Of a DNA stretch of 61,800 nucleotides, positions 28,325 to 40,752 are shown one piece after another (position 1 is the first letter of the stretch; every line of letters begins with the position of its first letter). The translations under genes were made by a program, and so were the position numbers. The notes beneath the pieces were generated by a model. That model was not told the DNA's origin, searched no databases, and was given only the letters and a program-made list of their open reading frames with translations. The stretch comes from Zygnema cylindricum (taxonomy: Eukaryota; Streptophyta; Zygnematophyceae; Zygnematales; Zygnemataceae). The stretch is taken from positions 1 through 61,800 of the forward strand of contig JBBHKE010000600.1 in the NCBI GenBank assembly GCA_037447655.1. Direction: 5' to 3'.

Positions 28325-30359
28325 GAATATGCCCTTTTTTCTTTTTTTCCATCGGTGTTTTTATTTTTTTTAACACTACGTGTTCTCTTATCTGATTGGT
28401 CCTTTAGTTTTTCATAAGTTTGCGACGGAATGAATTCTTGTACGGTTCACGTCCGTGCGCTTCATTTTCGAAATTCTTCAAAAACGAAAAAGTGCATTCC
28501 GAACATGATGTCCGATGGCGGGCGGCAGTTGTTGTTTTGTAATACGCAGCTGTCGAGTTTTGACGCATGAAACTGCGTCTTTTGTCCGCCACTACGCTCC
28601 AAAACAGTCAAATCAACTGCCCCAACCGTCACCGCCGCGTTTTTTGTCATTTTATGAAATTTGGCGTACGGATCCCAAAATTTATGACATCCGTTTTCCC
28701 ATTTTTCAAGTGTGAACCACGCATGTTAGGTTAATGCGTTAATCCCGAGCGTACCAGTTGCTCCTGTACGGAACGCTATACGAATTAGTGCGATTCACTT
28801 AACGGCGTAAGGACGGTGAGAATGCAGCAAGTACACTGTACGAAGATTACAAGAGAATACCTTTTCGTTCGAATTTTTATACGTAGATTAATTTGTTCGA
28901 TATATATTTTAAAGTACGATATCAAAATAACAATTACTCGTACTCGCCAAAAGTACACCTTGAATCGTTATTAGCGTAGAAATTTTTTTAACGTGTAGGA
29001 ATAATTACCGTTATTAATGCTAATTGGGAAATTGGAAATTTTTAAAGAAATCGTTCACCTAATTAGGAATTAGGGTTTTCTTATAAATAGTATGGATAAT
29101 TCTATTTAATAATTTGAAAAAAATAAAGGGTACCTTAAATAGCGTTCATTACGCTAATAACGATTCACGGTGTAACGAAACAAAGTCTGTTTCGAAACCT
29201 TCCTATATGCCCGTGACTGTGGTCGACACGGCCTTCCAAGGGGGGAAACTGGAAATAGTAACAGATGCATGGAACCGTTAAGCTTTTCATTATACGTAAC
29301 TACTGTTGTACGTTCAAAACATTAAATTACGCATTTACTATCACATTTCATATCTGTGATTGTACATGGGATGTCCAACCCTTCGAACTAAAACTATAAT
29401 GGGTTCCATAATAGTGTTGCCTAAAAAAACAATTTGTTAAACTATGGGTTGAAAAGTTGTTAAATTATGGTCAAATTGGTAGCTTGTTGGGCATTCATAA
29501 GTATTTCGGTAAAATTTTCTAAATTTTGAGTTAAAATGTGTGATTTTAGTAAAATTTTTAATGTTTTCAGGGACACTTCTAAACTTAAAAGCCTCTCGTG
29601 GAGTTTTTTTATCAAAGTTTGCCCTCTTTTTTTTTTGCCCCTTTGCTCAAATCCGGATTTCACCACAAATAATGTGGATTTGCACCCTTATTTTATTGCC
29701 TGGGTATTTCTGTTCTGTTTTACTCCTCTGCCCGTTTGATAAAGCTGAAATATAATCACAAATAGTGTGGATTTCCAGTCTTCTTTTCCCAAGGATGCTC
29801 CTTCATCATCTTTCGACCAGAACATTGCAAGAATGCTCTATCAACCACTTCTTTTGTTGTTCAACCACACCATCCCAAGGTCTCCTGAGACCAAAACAAC
29901 AATGCAACAAAATCGCATATTATTTATTTCATTTACTTCTTAAGACGCATTTTCCATAAAAGCTTCTTCAACATCTTTCAACCACACCATTGCGAGCACG
30001 TCAATTTACCAACTGCGTTTTTTTGTGGAGCCACACCTTCCCAGTGTCTACTGTGACCAAAACCTTTACAGAACAAAATCATATTTCATTTATTTCGATT
30101 TTATTCATTAAAACATTTCACAGATGACAATCCCATGTGAAACATGTAAAAAAAATATGAATGATATTACCCACATGCTCATAAATCGTTAAAAAAAAAA
30201 AATAATAATAAATAAATAACTTTCAAAAGAAAACTAAACTAAAAAAGTAAACTTGACGAAGTCCTTTCCGACAAGGTCAAAGTATTTTTCCGTACAAGAG
30301 GCAGCGGCTTTCATCTGTCTTTTACTAGTTATCTAAAAAGACAGAAGTATTGTGGATAG
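28325..30359. other. Unassigned interspersed DNA, holding MITE M4
   Basis: Apart from the MITE at 28956-29172, no gene or repeat boundary is evident. About 29760-30070 has a loose internal duplication (TCTTC..CATCTTTC..CACACC). Confidence 0.35.
28956..29172. mobile_element. Mariner-like MITE M4 (short class)
   Basis: TA at 28954-28955 and 29173-29174; termini CACCTTGAATCGTTATTAGC and inverted CACCGTGAATCGTTATTAGC; 217 bp. Confidence 0.82.
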
Positions 30360-31176
30360 TAGTGTTGGGTATCGGGTAATTTCATATCGCGATAATTTCG
30401 ATATTTGATATATCGAATATCGATCGAGCCAACTTCTCGATATATCCTACCGAGACCAACAAAAATTATCGCAATATATATCGCGATATATATTACTTTT
30501 TAAATTTAATATTTTATATAATACGTTATTTTAAGGATGAAGACAAATTGTTTGATAGCCACGTACAACGTGATTTTCATTCCGTGACTTGAAGGTAGAC
30601 GCCGCAAAATGTAACCGACAAAAAAGTAATAATTCCGTAACTCATATTATTAATTATTTAGTACGTAGAGATTTCACATAAAAAAGGTCACACTAATTAA
30701 GTCAAAGTTATATCTGAAAAAAAAAATTGCAGACTGTTCATGCTTTCAGGCAGGAATACCTACCAATTTGCAGGCATTTTTGCAGGCATCTACCAATCTG
30801 CAGATTTGTAGCCAGTACGGCTTATCCATTTCCAGCGATTAATATTATAGAAAGGTTACATTTTTAGTTTTCTCCATGGATTCCCAAGGGATGGGAGGTA
30901 GCATGGGAGGTGAAGAGGATAATGACACTGAAATGCTTCCGGATATTTACTACCAGCTGCAGCAGCATTAGTACTAGCAGCAGAGAAGCAAAAATAGTTT
31001 TTTATTTTTTTTCTAAAACCTCGATATATCGGCGATACGATATATCGCCGATATATCGGCGATAAATCGAAATATTTATCTTTTCGATATATCAAGGCGA
31101 TATATCGATTATCGGGTACCTGAAATCCGATATATATATCGAATATCGGCAAATGGTCCTTAGATACCCAACACTA
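30360..31176. mobile_element. hAT-type nonautonomous element, TAGTGTTGGG family
   Basis: Flanked by a perfect 8-bp duplication GTGGATAG (30352-30359, 31177-31184). The left terminus TAGTGTTGGGTATCGGG matches the inverted right end. 817 bp, sub-terminal ATCGCGATA motifs, no transposase. Compact counterpart of 2445-4003 without the MITE H0. Confidence 0.93.
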
Positions 31177-31538
31177 GTGGATAGAATGTCATAAAGGGGA
31201 AATTGCTTATAAACCTGAAATCCAAACCCAAATTTCTAAGTATACAAAGATAAATAATCCTCTCATGTGGAAAAACAAAACAATGATGATAATCTTTTCT
31301 AACATTATTTCTCACCTTTTTTGAGAACATTATGTAATTGAACGCTTACAAAAACCTCGGTCCAAAAAAAAAAAAAAGACTTCTCTTGCAATTAAAACGG
31401 CTAAAAAAATCAAAAGTAAAAATTGACATTTCAAAAGCTAAACACAAAAGGAACCAAAAAAAAAATAAAAAAAATTGACCTACAAATGGTGATAAAACCC
31501 CAAATAAACCAAAAAACACCAAAACAGGCTCCAGAGAA

Positions 31539-31660
31539 TGTTAAAAAGCATTAAAATGCGTTAAAGTAGCGTTGAAATGCGTTAAAAAAGCGTTAAAATG
31601 TGTTTAAAAAGCGATGAAAAACGTGAAAAAGTGCTGAAAAAGGTTTAAAAAAGTGTACAG
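31539..31660. repeat. GCGTTAAAA short tandem repeats
   Basis: Several 12-17-bp units of the type AAATGCGTTAAAAAAGC decay rightward into A-rich DNA. Confidence 0.7.
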
Positions 31661-32992
31661 AAATAACGAATCGAGGAATCTGTCGAAGAACTGCAAAAAC
31701 GAAAATTAAGTAAATTCCCACGACTGCGATAATTTTGTTTTTGAAACACACCCCAAATTTGCAAAAAAAAAATTAAAAATGTAAAGGATAACTAAAAACC
31801 CTTAAAGGGCTCTGGAAAACGTTAAAATACAATTGTCTTTCCTTTTTTTTTCGTGAATTTATTCTGATTACCGTTCATCTGCGTCCAAATTTCACGACTC
31901 ATATTGGCAAAAAATCGACTTCAAACGTTCCCTTTCTTCAATTTATTTTTGTTGTTTTGAAAACAAGAGATGATTAAATGAATATGTGAAAGGATCGATA
32001 ATACACTCTGAGCTCACTAACAAACACTCATAGCAGCAGAAGCATTCAGAATATAAAACATTACATCAACATTGAAGAGACATTTCAGAAAATTCTCACA
32101 TTAAAAAACTGAAATTACAATTTCTTCTCTCTCTCTTCTATTACTCCATATAATCCTCCAATTCCTCATTGATTGATTAAAACACAGTCACGGTGTCCCT
32201 TAAATACAATACCATCCATAGCGTGACACGTGTGAGCGTGCGCCGCCAAGAAGCCTCCAGAAATCTGCCACCTGTCCGCAGATTAAGCTAGAATACTCTA
32301 AATTTCACTAAGGACTCAAGTGAATACAAAAGTACTAGACAAAACTAGAAGTACTATCGTACTAAACTAGACGCGAAACGAAACGACAAATATGTTTCAC
32401 GAAACCTATAGAACTTTCACGTAACTGTACTTTCGGTATATTCTAGAAAGTACAGTTTTTCTTTCGCGAAATCAAACTGATTTTTGCGTGCGTACGATTC
32501 TTTCAATGAATCGTAACATCCCCCCTCTTCATTGAAGAATCGTCTACATCACAATAACCTGAATTTCAAGTGTCCGATTTTCCACAATTGATTTATACTC
32601 CTTCTCCCATGCCGGCTTCCACTTCGTTTCCCAATCACACGATTTTCTCGCCTCCGCGTATGATTGAGGATCGCCGGCCAAATTCTCGCACATTAATTGC
32701 TATAAAAGGAATTCCGTCTCCTTTGCATCGGAGACGAAATAATGGGAATTGGAATTCTCTCCACCAATTTTGTCATAAGAAAGCCGATTCGGTTTCTTTC
32801 CTCTATTCTCTCGAGTACTCCGTCTAAGAAACGGAACTTGTTCCAGTTTGTTCCAGATTTTGCTCCTCCTCGTCCACATTTGCCAAGCTCAATTTTGAGC
32901 TCGAAGATTTTTGACTTTGCTTCGATATTTTGGAATTTCGGCTTGCATTACTTCGAACATCAATGTCATTGTCCAATTTCTCCAAACGCAAA

Positions 32993-33975
32993 TCAACATT
33001 CTATTTCCCTTTTTTTAACGTTGAAAATGGATTCCGGTTCCTCATCTGAATCCGAGTCCTCAATTTCCGGGAAATTGGCAACATCATCTACCTCAAAAAA
33101 ATCAAGATTCTTCTTCAATTCCGCCGATTTATCGATAACCGATTTTAAGTCTTCATGAAAATTGACATTGCGAGATTCTTCCACAATGCGACGAAACGGA
33201 TCAAACACACGGTAAAGATTTCCTTTCGTACTATAGCCCACAAAAATTCCGGGCCAACTCCTCGCCGCAAATTTCCCTTTTCTTTTCACTTGATCCACAT
33301 ACACCGTAGCACGACATCCCCAAATTCGGAGATGATGAAGAGCCGGTTTTCGTCCATATCCCCAAATTCGGAGATGATGAAGAGCCAGTTTTCGTCAATA
33401 TAATAATTCGAATGGTGTTTTATCACCGGAAACCGAAGTAAGTCTCCGATTACAATTGTAATTGGCCGTGAGGATGGCAACTCCCCATAATGAGATATTT
33501 AGACCGGCCGAATGCACCATCGCCCTCACCATTTCTTGTAAGGTCCAATTCTTCCTTTCAACAACTCCATTCGATTCTGGAGAATAAGGCGATGTAAATT
33601 GTTGAGTAATTCTTTTTTCCTTACAATACCCCTCAAATGCGATAAATTCGCCCCCATTATCCGAACGAATGGCTTTGAATTTCTGTTCGCATTGTCTTTC
33701 GGCAAATGCATGCCACTCAATAAAAGTTCCTAAGAGCATCCGATTTCCTCTTCAATAATCAAACCCACGAACATCTAGAAAAATCATCAACGATGACCAT
33801 AATATATCGATTTCTTCTAAGGCTCTCCGGCTTAATTTGTCCACATAGATCGACGTTGACAAGCTCCATTGGATGTTGAGCCCGAAATTTCACATCTTTC
33901 GTAGGATGTGGTTTCCGAATTTGTCGTCCTTGACTACATCCATTGCATCCATTTACTTTTTCACCGGTAGCAAGA
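32993..33975 (-). pseudogene. copia integrase region, frameshifted
   Basis: In minus-strand order: an N-terminal core (VDLCGQIKPESL, VDDFS) at about 33900-33770, the D..E core with RSDNGGEF and SPYSPESNGVVERKN in 33739-33395, and the post-integrase GIFVGYSTKG segment in 33304-32993. A 43-bp tandem duplication (33318-33360 repeated from 33361) is not a multiple of three and breaks the frame. The usual reverse transcriptase should follow but the region runs into the LTR within about 470 bp. Confidence 0.85.
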
Positions 33976-33977
33976 TC

Positions 33978-36008
33978 TTATCCTCTCACACATGCCGTTT
34001 CTATCATTCTCCTCAAATTTCCCTCGGATGTATGACACATCCGATGTTGCTTAAGCGTCAAATCTCCCTTTAATTCCGAGATTTGATTTAGAATGCCCGT
34101 GGAAGGTGCATTCTTTCTCGGTCGCCTCCATGAAAGTCGACTATGCATCGAATTGGAGACTTCGCCTTCGCCGATTAATTTGCCGTCGGCGCGATATATG
34201 CGAATCGCCAAATCGTCTGTAGCGACTACGCTCCCACAAGCGCACTGAATTTGAGGTACGCTTAATAGATTCACTGAACCGTCCGGAATATATAGGACGT
34301 TCAATAAACGCGCCTCTGATATCGTTTCGTTTCCTAGACGATCCCACGTGGGTAAATTTAAACGAACGGTACCGACTGTACCAACCGTGATAGTTTGTCC
34401 ACTTGCAACCGTAATTAACTTTGGTACGGTAAGTGAACGCATGTTGTCAAACAATGTATCGTTCATAAACACGTGGTGAGACGCCCCCGTGTCAATTATC
34501 CATTCCTTTTCGTGTGCGTCATCACGTGCATCACTTGGTGAATCAATAGTGAGGTGAAGACAAGTGAACGTCTGTCCTCTTTCGCCTCCTTCGAAATTTC
34601 CATGGCTTCCGCTATGGCCGCCATAACGTCCACGACCACGACCACTGTCACGTTCGCGATCGCGACCACCAAAACCGCGACCGCCCCTTACTCCACCGCT
34701 ACTAAATTTAGAGTAGCATTGCTGGCTCGTGTGGCCTATTTTCCACAATTGAAGCATTCTCTCCTTTTCCGGACAAGAAGCCAAAATATGGCCAGGCCGA
34801 TTGCAACGAAAACATAAGACGTTGCTATTGTCATTCTGGACGGACCGAGATCTCAAATTTCCGCCTCTATCAAGCCATTTTCCACGACCTCTCGAACCTC
34901 CTCCTTTTCCACCCCCTCTTCCACGGAAATAATGCAAATCCGCGAATTCGAGAGCGTTCACATTCAAGGATCCTGTGCCCAAGGAGCCCTTTGAAGAGCT
35001 GACGCGATTACTCTCCGCCCTCTTTAAATAATTCACAGTAAACTCGTAGGTGTTATTTTCCCTCGCGAGTAAAATCTCCTTGAGGTGGATCGACTTATCC
35101 GGTAATGCATTCAAAAATCCGGTTACTTTGTCCTCCTCCGTGATCACTCTCCCATTGTTGAGAAGTTGCTCCACAATAATATTGAACCGCTTAAAGGCAT
35201 CGTCAAAAGATTCGTTGGATTTCATCTTGAATTGCATGAAATCGGAAAACAAATATTGCCCTTTGTTTTGGATTCCCCTCTCGAATTGGGATTCCAACCC
35301 CTTCCAACATCCATGTGCGGTGCTATGCGTGAGGAAATGATCATGCACGGACACCGAACATGTTTGCATTAATCCGGTTATGGCCGCGAGATTCTTTCGC
35401 TTCCACAAACGACGAGCCTTCGAATCTCCGACCGGCATTTTCTCTTCTCCATTGACGACCTTCCAAAGGCCTCTCAAAATCAATTGAGCTCGAATATATT
35501 TCTTCCATGGAGGGTAATTCGAACCAGTGAATACCACGGTCTTTCCGCGCATTTGAAACATTTCAACTCCTCCTTGACTATCCTCCTCTAAATCGGAATC
35601 ATCATCTAGCTTTTGTTTCCCCTTCTTATCTTTTTCTCTCTTCGCCCCTTCATCATCATCATCGGAATCTCCTCCATCCGGATCGGGATCCGGCTCACCG
35701 TGAGCTAATTCATCAAACCTCCTATCCACGGCCGAGAACTTCTCATCAATCCAACGCATGAAATTATCCAAATACTCTCGCATTTGATTGTCGGACATCG
35801 AGCCACAGACACCTCTATTTTGATCAAACGAATCTGTGGGGAATGATGACTCGAATGCGGCTCCGGTAAAACTGAACTCTCTTTCTTCTTTAGTAGGATC
35901 CTCGGGAGTTGGCAGATTTTCCCAAAAGTTCGAGACACGGGTAGCTGAAGAGGAGGGAGTGAAAGGGGATTTCTTTTTGTTCCTTCCCCCCATAACCAAA
36001 GGAGACAC
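33978..36008 (-). CDS. copia gag-protease open frame (676 aa)
   Basis: A long intact frame starting just inside the 5' LTR. It has an acidic N-terminal third, a UBN2-type gag domain (contains YPPWKKYIRAQLILRG), a CCHC knuckle CFRCNRPGHILASC and a second, degenerate knuckle ending GHTSQQC. An RG/GR-rich stretch, the aspartic protease signature IIDTGASHHV and the GSVNLLSVPQI motif follow. It ends inside the gag-pre-integrase domain by frameshift. It makes the particle and matures it; integrase continues downstream in another frame. Confidence 0.9.
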   Translation of the reverse strand: MSPLVMGGRNKKKSPFTPSSSATRVSNFWENLPTPEDPTKEEREFSFTGAAFESSFPTDSFDQNRGVCGSMSDNQMREYLDNFMRWIDEKFSAVDRRFDELAHGEPDPDPDGGDSDDDDEGAKREKDKKGKQKLDDDSDLEEDSQGGVEMFQMRGKTVVFTGSNYPPWKKYIRAQLILRGLWKVVNGEEKMPVGDSKARRLWKRKNLAAITGLMQTCSVSVHDHFLTHSTAHGCWKGLESQFERGIQNKGQYLFSDFMQFKMKSNESFDDAFKRFNIIVEQLLNNGRVITEEDKVTGFLNALPDKSIHLKEILLARENNTYEFTVNYLKRAESNRVSSSKGSLGTGSLNVNALEFADLHYFRGRGGGKGGGSRGRGKWLDRGGNLRSRSVQNDNSNVLCFRCNRPGHILASCPEKERMLQLWKIGHTSQQCYSKFSSGGVRGGRGFGGRDRERDSGRGRGRYGGHSGSHGNFEGGERGQTFTCLHLTIDSPSDARDDAHEKEWIIDTGASHHVFMNDTLFDNMRSLTVPKLITVASGQTITVGTVGTVRLNLPTWDRLGNETISEARLLNVLYIPDGSVNLLSVPQIQCACGSVVATDDLAIRIYRADGKLIGEGEVSNSMHSRLSWRRPRKNAPSTGILNQISELKGDLTLKQHRMCHTSEGNLRRMIETACVRG

Positions 36009-36616
36009 TACAATGGAGCTCTACCGGCTCCGATACTAAATGAAAGGATCGGTAATAAACTCCAAGCTCACTTAAAAACACTTATGGCAGCAAAAGCATT
36101 CAGAATACAAAACATTAAATCAACATTGAAGAGACATTTCGGAAAATTCTCGCATTAATAAAAAACCAAAATTACAATTTTTCTTTTATCTCTTCTATTC
36201 CTCCATATAATCCTCCAATTGATCGTTGATTGATTGATTACACCATTCCATGGTGTCCCTTAAATAACACACCATCCATGGCGCGGCACGTGTAAGCGTG
36301 CGCCGCCAAGAAACCTCTAGAAATCTGCCACCTGTCTGCAGATTAGACTAGAACACTCTAAACTTCACTAAGGACTCAAACATTGCAAAACGACAGGCCA
36401 AGACGAAAGTACTAGACAAATCTAAAATTACTATCGTACTAAACTAGACGTACGACAATTCTAGACGCGAAACGAAACGACAAATATATTTCGCGAAACC
36501 AATAGAACTTTATCGAAACGTACGCCAAAGTACTTTCGATACATTCTAGAAAGTACAGTTCTTCGCGAAATCGAACCGATTCCGCGCACGTACGATTCTT
36601 TCAATGAATCGTAACA

Positions 36617-37089
36617 ACAACTCCACCTCGCACCACTCTTATTCTCACTACTGGACTTGCCCTTCATAGAAAACCTTTCAACATTATTTCATCCGTACAC
36701 TCATTACCTCCCCAAAAACTCCACCTCCCACCACTCTTATTTTCACTACTGACTTGTCCTTCATAAAAATTATTTCACAATCTCCCCCTAGAAATCCTTT
36801 CACAACCTCCACCGAGAAATCCTTTCACAACCTCCCCTTCTTTTGAAGATGATCCACTTTTTTATTACGTCTTTCCAACCCTGCTTTTTGCCACAACCCT
36901 TTGTATTCCAATTCGTATGATCCTCACGCTCTAACAATACCTCATCGGAATCCCTTTCGGTCTTGGGCTCCTACCTCTCGTTTTTTTTAAATAGTGAGGG
37001 GTATTTTTGTTGCCTACGATTATTCATTTCGTGGCTCTGATTCTTTCATCTAAAATCCCCTCTTGTTCAAAGTTGCCTTAAAACGACCT
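36617..37089. other. Flank between two copia remnants
   Basis: A diverged tandem duplication (ACTCCACCTCGCACCACTCT at 36621 and ACTCCACCTCCCACCACTCT near 36719), then unassigned DNA. Confidence 0.5.
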
Positions 37090-38290
37090 AATGCCCAACT
37101 TTGGCAAAGTATTGTTGACAAACAGTTCAATACCCTTATTTCTAGCAACATTTGGAATCTTACCCCCTTCCTCTTGTGCGGAAAGCTATCTACACAAAAT
37201 GGGTCTTTCAAATTTAGTAAAAACCCGACGGATTAGTGAAAAGTATAAAGATCGCTTGGTGGCCAAAAGTTTCTCCAAAATTGAAGGTACGAACTTCATG
37301 CAAACGTATGCCATTGTTTCTCGTTTGGCGTCTATTTGTGCTATACATACTTTGGATGTTGAACATTACTTCTATGTTCATCAAATAGATGTCCAAAATG
37401 CATTTTTTTATGTTGTCTGGCTTGAAACAATCTCGTCATGTATGGAATCACAATATTGATGCCACTATGTGAGAAAAAGGCTTAACTCGCATAGATGTCA
37501 ATTGTAGTATTTACTCTCACAGCTTTGAAGTCTCTTTCATTATTGTTGCCATTTTTTTTAATGACATCACCAAAACTCTTTGTACCTCTCAAGAAACCTC
37601 CATCTGTAACCTTTAGAACCGCTTTGGCAATGCAGACTGCTCCTGCATGTCCACTCCCTCACATGCCAAGCTCCTCACCTACTTGCCATTAACACTACTC
37701 CCTCCCCTTGTTCGTGCTACTTAGCGTTCCATGGTCAGAGGAGCTCTCAAGTACACCATGGTACCCACCTGCACGGGCAGTGATACACTTGCCACCAAGT
37801 TTAATCAATTCTTACAACGCCATTCTTTTTATCAAATTGTTGTCGCTAAACGTGTCTTTCATTACCAATAAGGCACCACATCTCTTTATCTCACTTACTC
37901 CTCGTGCTCCATTACTCTCCAAGCTTTGTTGATTTCAATTGGTTCCAGGATGAGATCTCTCGCCGCTCCACTATCGGCTCGTGTTTTCTCTTAGGCAATA
38001 AGCTTATTTCTTGGTCATTCAGAAAACAAGCGACTAGTGCTTACTCCAATATTGAGGCGAAATACATGATTGCTCGACATGTTGTAAGGAAGTCGTTTTG
38101 CTTCGGGCTCTGCTTACCCATCTAAGTTTCCTTCTTTCGGCTCCCACTCTCAACTTCTCTGATTCTCAAGGAGCCAATGTTTTTATTCACAATCGTGTTC
38201 ATTTCAAATGTACTAAACACATTTACATCTATCGCTCGTATTCTCGCGGTGCGACCAGGATGGCACTCCTTAATTTCTTTATGTGAAACC
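37090..38290 (+). pseudogene. copia reverse transcriptase/RNase H remnant
   Basis: On the strand opposite the element above. An RT N-terminal part contains KYKDRLVAKSFSKIEG and VHQIDVQNAFF (37200-37400). After a long decayed or deleted stretch, RNase H reads RRSTIGSCFLLGNKLISWS and SNIEAKYMIA (37960-38090), followed by a C-terminal piece with TKHIYI. Stops and frameshifts separate the pieces. No LTR recognised. It may end near 38450. Confidence 0.82.
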
Positions 38291-38449
38291 CACGGATCAA
38301 GTGTTGTATTATCTCACAATATCTCCGTGTTGACTCTATTTTGAACAACAATAGTTCTCTTGTGGCATTCAACTTTCTACTCTTGATAGTGGCTAAATTC
38401 GCCGTTTTCTTTTTATTTTTAGCTTGAGAGGGGATTGTAAAGAGTAATT

Positions 38450-39430
38450 TTGCGTCAGTCTCCCTTGTTCTTTTTAACTTGAATCTTCACGTCTGTATTT
38501 CATATTGAATCCTCACATCTATTTTTTATGTTCTTTCCTCGTTATGTTTGTTTGTTTCACTTTATTTTTTGCACATACTTAAGCACTTTTCTATCTTTGA
38601 CTACGGTACAAATCTATTTCTTTAATATTTTGCTTCAATTATATCATTGCATTAAATCCGGTCTTGTTTACCTTTGTAGTTCACCGCTTTGTACAAATCC
38701 ATTAGTACGAGATAAAGAACTTTACGGTACAGTGCACCTTAAGCGCTCATTACGCTCCACACTTATTAGTAGTGTGTGACTTTGTACTATATTTCTCATT
38801 TGAAGAAGAATCCCAAAACTTAACATACTCATCAAATGCATTGAGAAGGTTTTTGTGTCCACTTACTTGTCTTCAAGCAATCCACCTCCAATAAGTCCCT
38901 CAATTCCTCTTCCACAACTTATACCAGTGGACCCCTTTCCCATTGGTCGTTAAAGTTTTTCATTTACACTCCCTCCCCCAAATCCCTCTCCAATTACACC
39001 TAAACAGGTTTTTGCACCCCCCTCCTACTTTCTGTCCAACAAGTCTTAATTCCCTCCCCTCACCCCCCCCGCCTTTTCCACGTTGTCCCCTAAGCGCTCC
39101 TTTTTCACACTCCCCCTTCCCACTTTCTCCCACCTCCCTCTCTTTTATAGTAAAATAGATATCTGCTAATCACTGTCCTCTGAAAATAAAACATTATTTT
39201 TCCCTCTCACGCACACCCCCTCCCCTCCTCTCCCCCCTTCTGTCGCATCCTCTCCCTCCCTCCCCTTAAACCTCGCAAGAGCCTAAGCCTCCCCCTGAAA
39301 GCGCATCGCAGCAGAGAATCCAGCCAGCCTATGAAGACAAAATTTAGTGCGATTTTCAGTACAGTATTTAGTGCGATTTTTAGTGCGAAATGTCATTCGT
39401 ACTTTATCCCAGAAAAGTGCGCACGAAACC
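38450..39430. other. Unassigned DNA plus pyrimidine-rich duplicate of LRR intron
   Basis: 38450-38900 is unassigned. 38930-39290 corresponds to 24100-24480 in LRR gene 1. 39335-39400 holds the short TTTAGTGCGATTTT repeat version. Confidence 0.5.
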
Positions 39431-39442
39431 ATAATGACTCAC

Positions 39443-39767
39443 ATTTCATACACTCGACCGGAATAATCGCACTTGAAATCTCCTCCACATTGGATCGCTG
39501 GAAAGTTCTCCTTGTTCTCTATGGCCCCCCTCACCGCCTCCAGCGCCGCCCCTGCGGCAGTAGCAGCACCGACATAGGCGCCACGGGAGCGAATCAGGGC
39601 GATGCTTCGCACGTGTGAAGGCAGACACTTGGCCAGAGCTGGTGGGAAAGGGTGAGCTGAGATGAGTGGAACTTACTGTCTCGTGTATCCATGGTCTGCC
39701 CACGTGTGAGTGCCACGTGGAAAATGAAAAGCAGCATCGTAATCATGATGGCCCTCGCGGCCGCCAT
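39443..39767 (-). pseudogene. LRR gene 2, first two exons only
   Basis: The same structure as LRR gene 1 with identical exon lengths: exon 1 39767-39677 (91 nt, MAAARAIMITMLLFIFHV, signal peptide), intron 125 bp with GTAAGT donor, exon 2 39551-39443 (109 nt, AALEAVRGAIENKENF then CGGDFKCDYSGRVYE) ending in phase 2 at AT/GTGAGT. Reading frames and splice sites are intact, but no 72-bp LRR exon was found downstream (leftward), where copia sequences occupy 31987-38290. It is either a severed 5' fragment or a gene with an exceptionally long intron. The conserved segment ending KWTVLCQSYRRA lies upstream at 39933 and beyond. Confidence 0.65.
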
Positions 39768-40255
39768 GGCTGCGCACTTGCCACGGCAGAAGGTTTTATC
39801 GAAAAAAGACACGTGGCAGATTCTTTCACCAACGAAGGTTTCAATAGAGGGGCTTTGCTTTTAGAAAAACTGTTTTTTTGTGCGACGAAACTTCAAAAGT
39901 CGTAAGAATAAAGAATCAGGCGATCTTCTTACCGCCCTTCTGTACGATTGACATAATACAGTCCACTTATTTTTGTCGGTTTCTGAGACATTCCGATTTT
40001 GTCGGTTTGTGTGATGTCCGTACATGCTGTTTGCTTAGACGTCGGTCAAACTGGAGGCGACGACGTGGACAGTGAAGCGGTGGTGTAATTATTTCTGGTC
40101 TTTTTGAAATTAATTGGAACCCTAATGTGAACTCCGCGGCGACCCTAGGGTTAGGGTTTCCATTGCGTCTTAAGGCCTCTGGCGACTTGTCGTATGTGAT
40201 ACTTGTTACTGTAACATAATTTTATTGGTCAAAATATGTCTTACGGTTTGGTGAC

Positions 40256-40470
40256 ATCAGGAGGTCTCTGTAATAGTACGGACAGCAATACTTCTGTAAT
40301 ACAGAGGCCTCGGTTACATCGCGTAGAGTCTGTAAACAAGTTTTCATATACGTGTTTCGATTTGAGTGGTTCCACGTAAGTTGACGATCAAATCTCTAAA
40401 ATCGTCAAAGATTTAGAAACCGACCATTTTCGTTTGAAAATCTGTACTTGCGTATTATGTACGTGTACTT
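40256..40470. repeat. Second copy of the 3500-3720 repeat
   Basis: Shares GGAGGTCTCTGTAATAGTAC, ACAGAGGCCTCGG, GAGTGGTTCCACGTAAG and ACGTGTACTT in order with the copy in the hAT element at 2445-4003, here without hAT ends. Confidence 0.6.
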
Positions 40471-40752
40471 ACGCAATTTTAATTTGTATTTCAAAAAAAA
40501 TCGACAAAAAATAGCTCTCGAAACAATGAAGCTGGAAGGAAAGCAAAAACCGTACTTTTGGAAGGAATCAAAAACCGTACTTCTGGCAGGAAGGCAAAAA
40601 CTGTACTTCTTTCTTTTTCTTCCCTTACTAGAGAATTGCTCGTATGTCTGTTAACTTCTTCGGGCGAACTACGACCGGCTGGACGTGCCAACATTCCATC
40701 GGAAACATCTGAGCCGTAAATCGTGCAAATCCGTAAAAATAGAACCACACTA

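Larger units (their letters stand above)
31987..36616 (-). mobile_element. Ty1/copia-type LTR element lacking RT/RNase H
   Basis: Two LTRs, 31987-32518 and 36041-36616, begin TGTTACGATTCATTG and end CGATCCTTTCA on the minus strand. Just inside the 5' LTR, AGTATCGGAGCCGG resembles an initiator-tRNA-Met primer site. Just before the 3' LTR, GAAGAGGGGGGA is the polypurine tract. Coding order is gag, protease, integrase; reverse transcriptase and RNase H are absent. Flanks (ATATG and ACAAC) do not match as a target duplication, suggesting inter-element recombination or flank decay. Confidence 0.9.
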
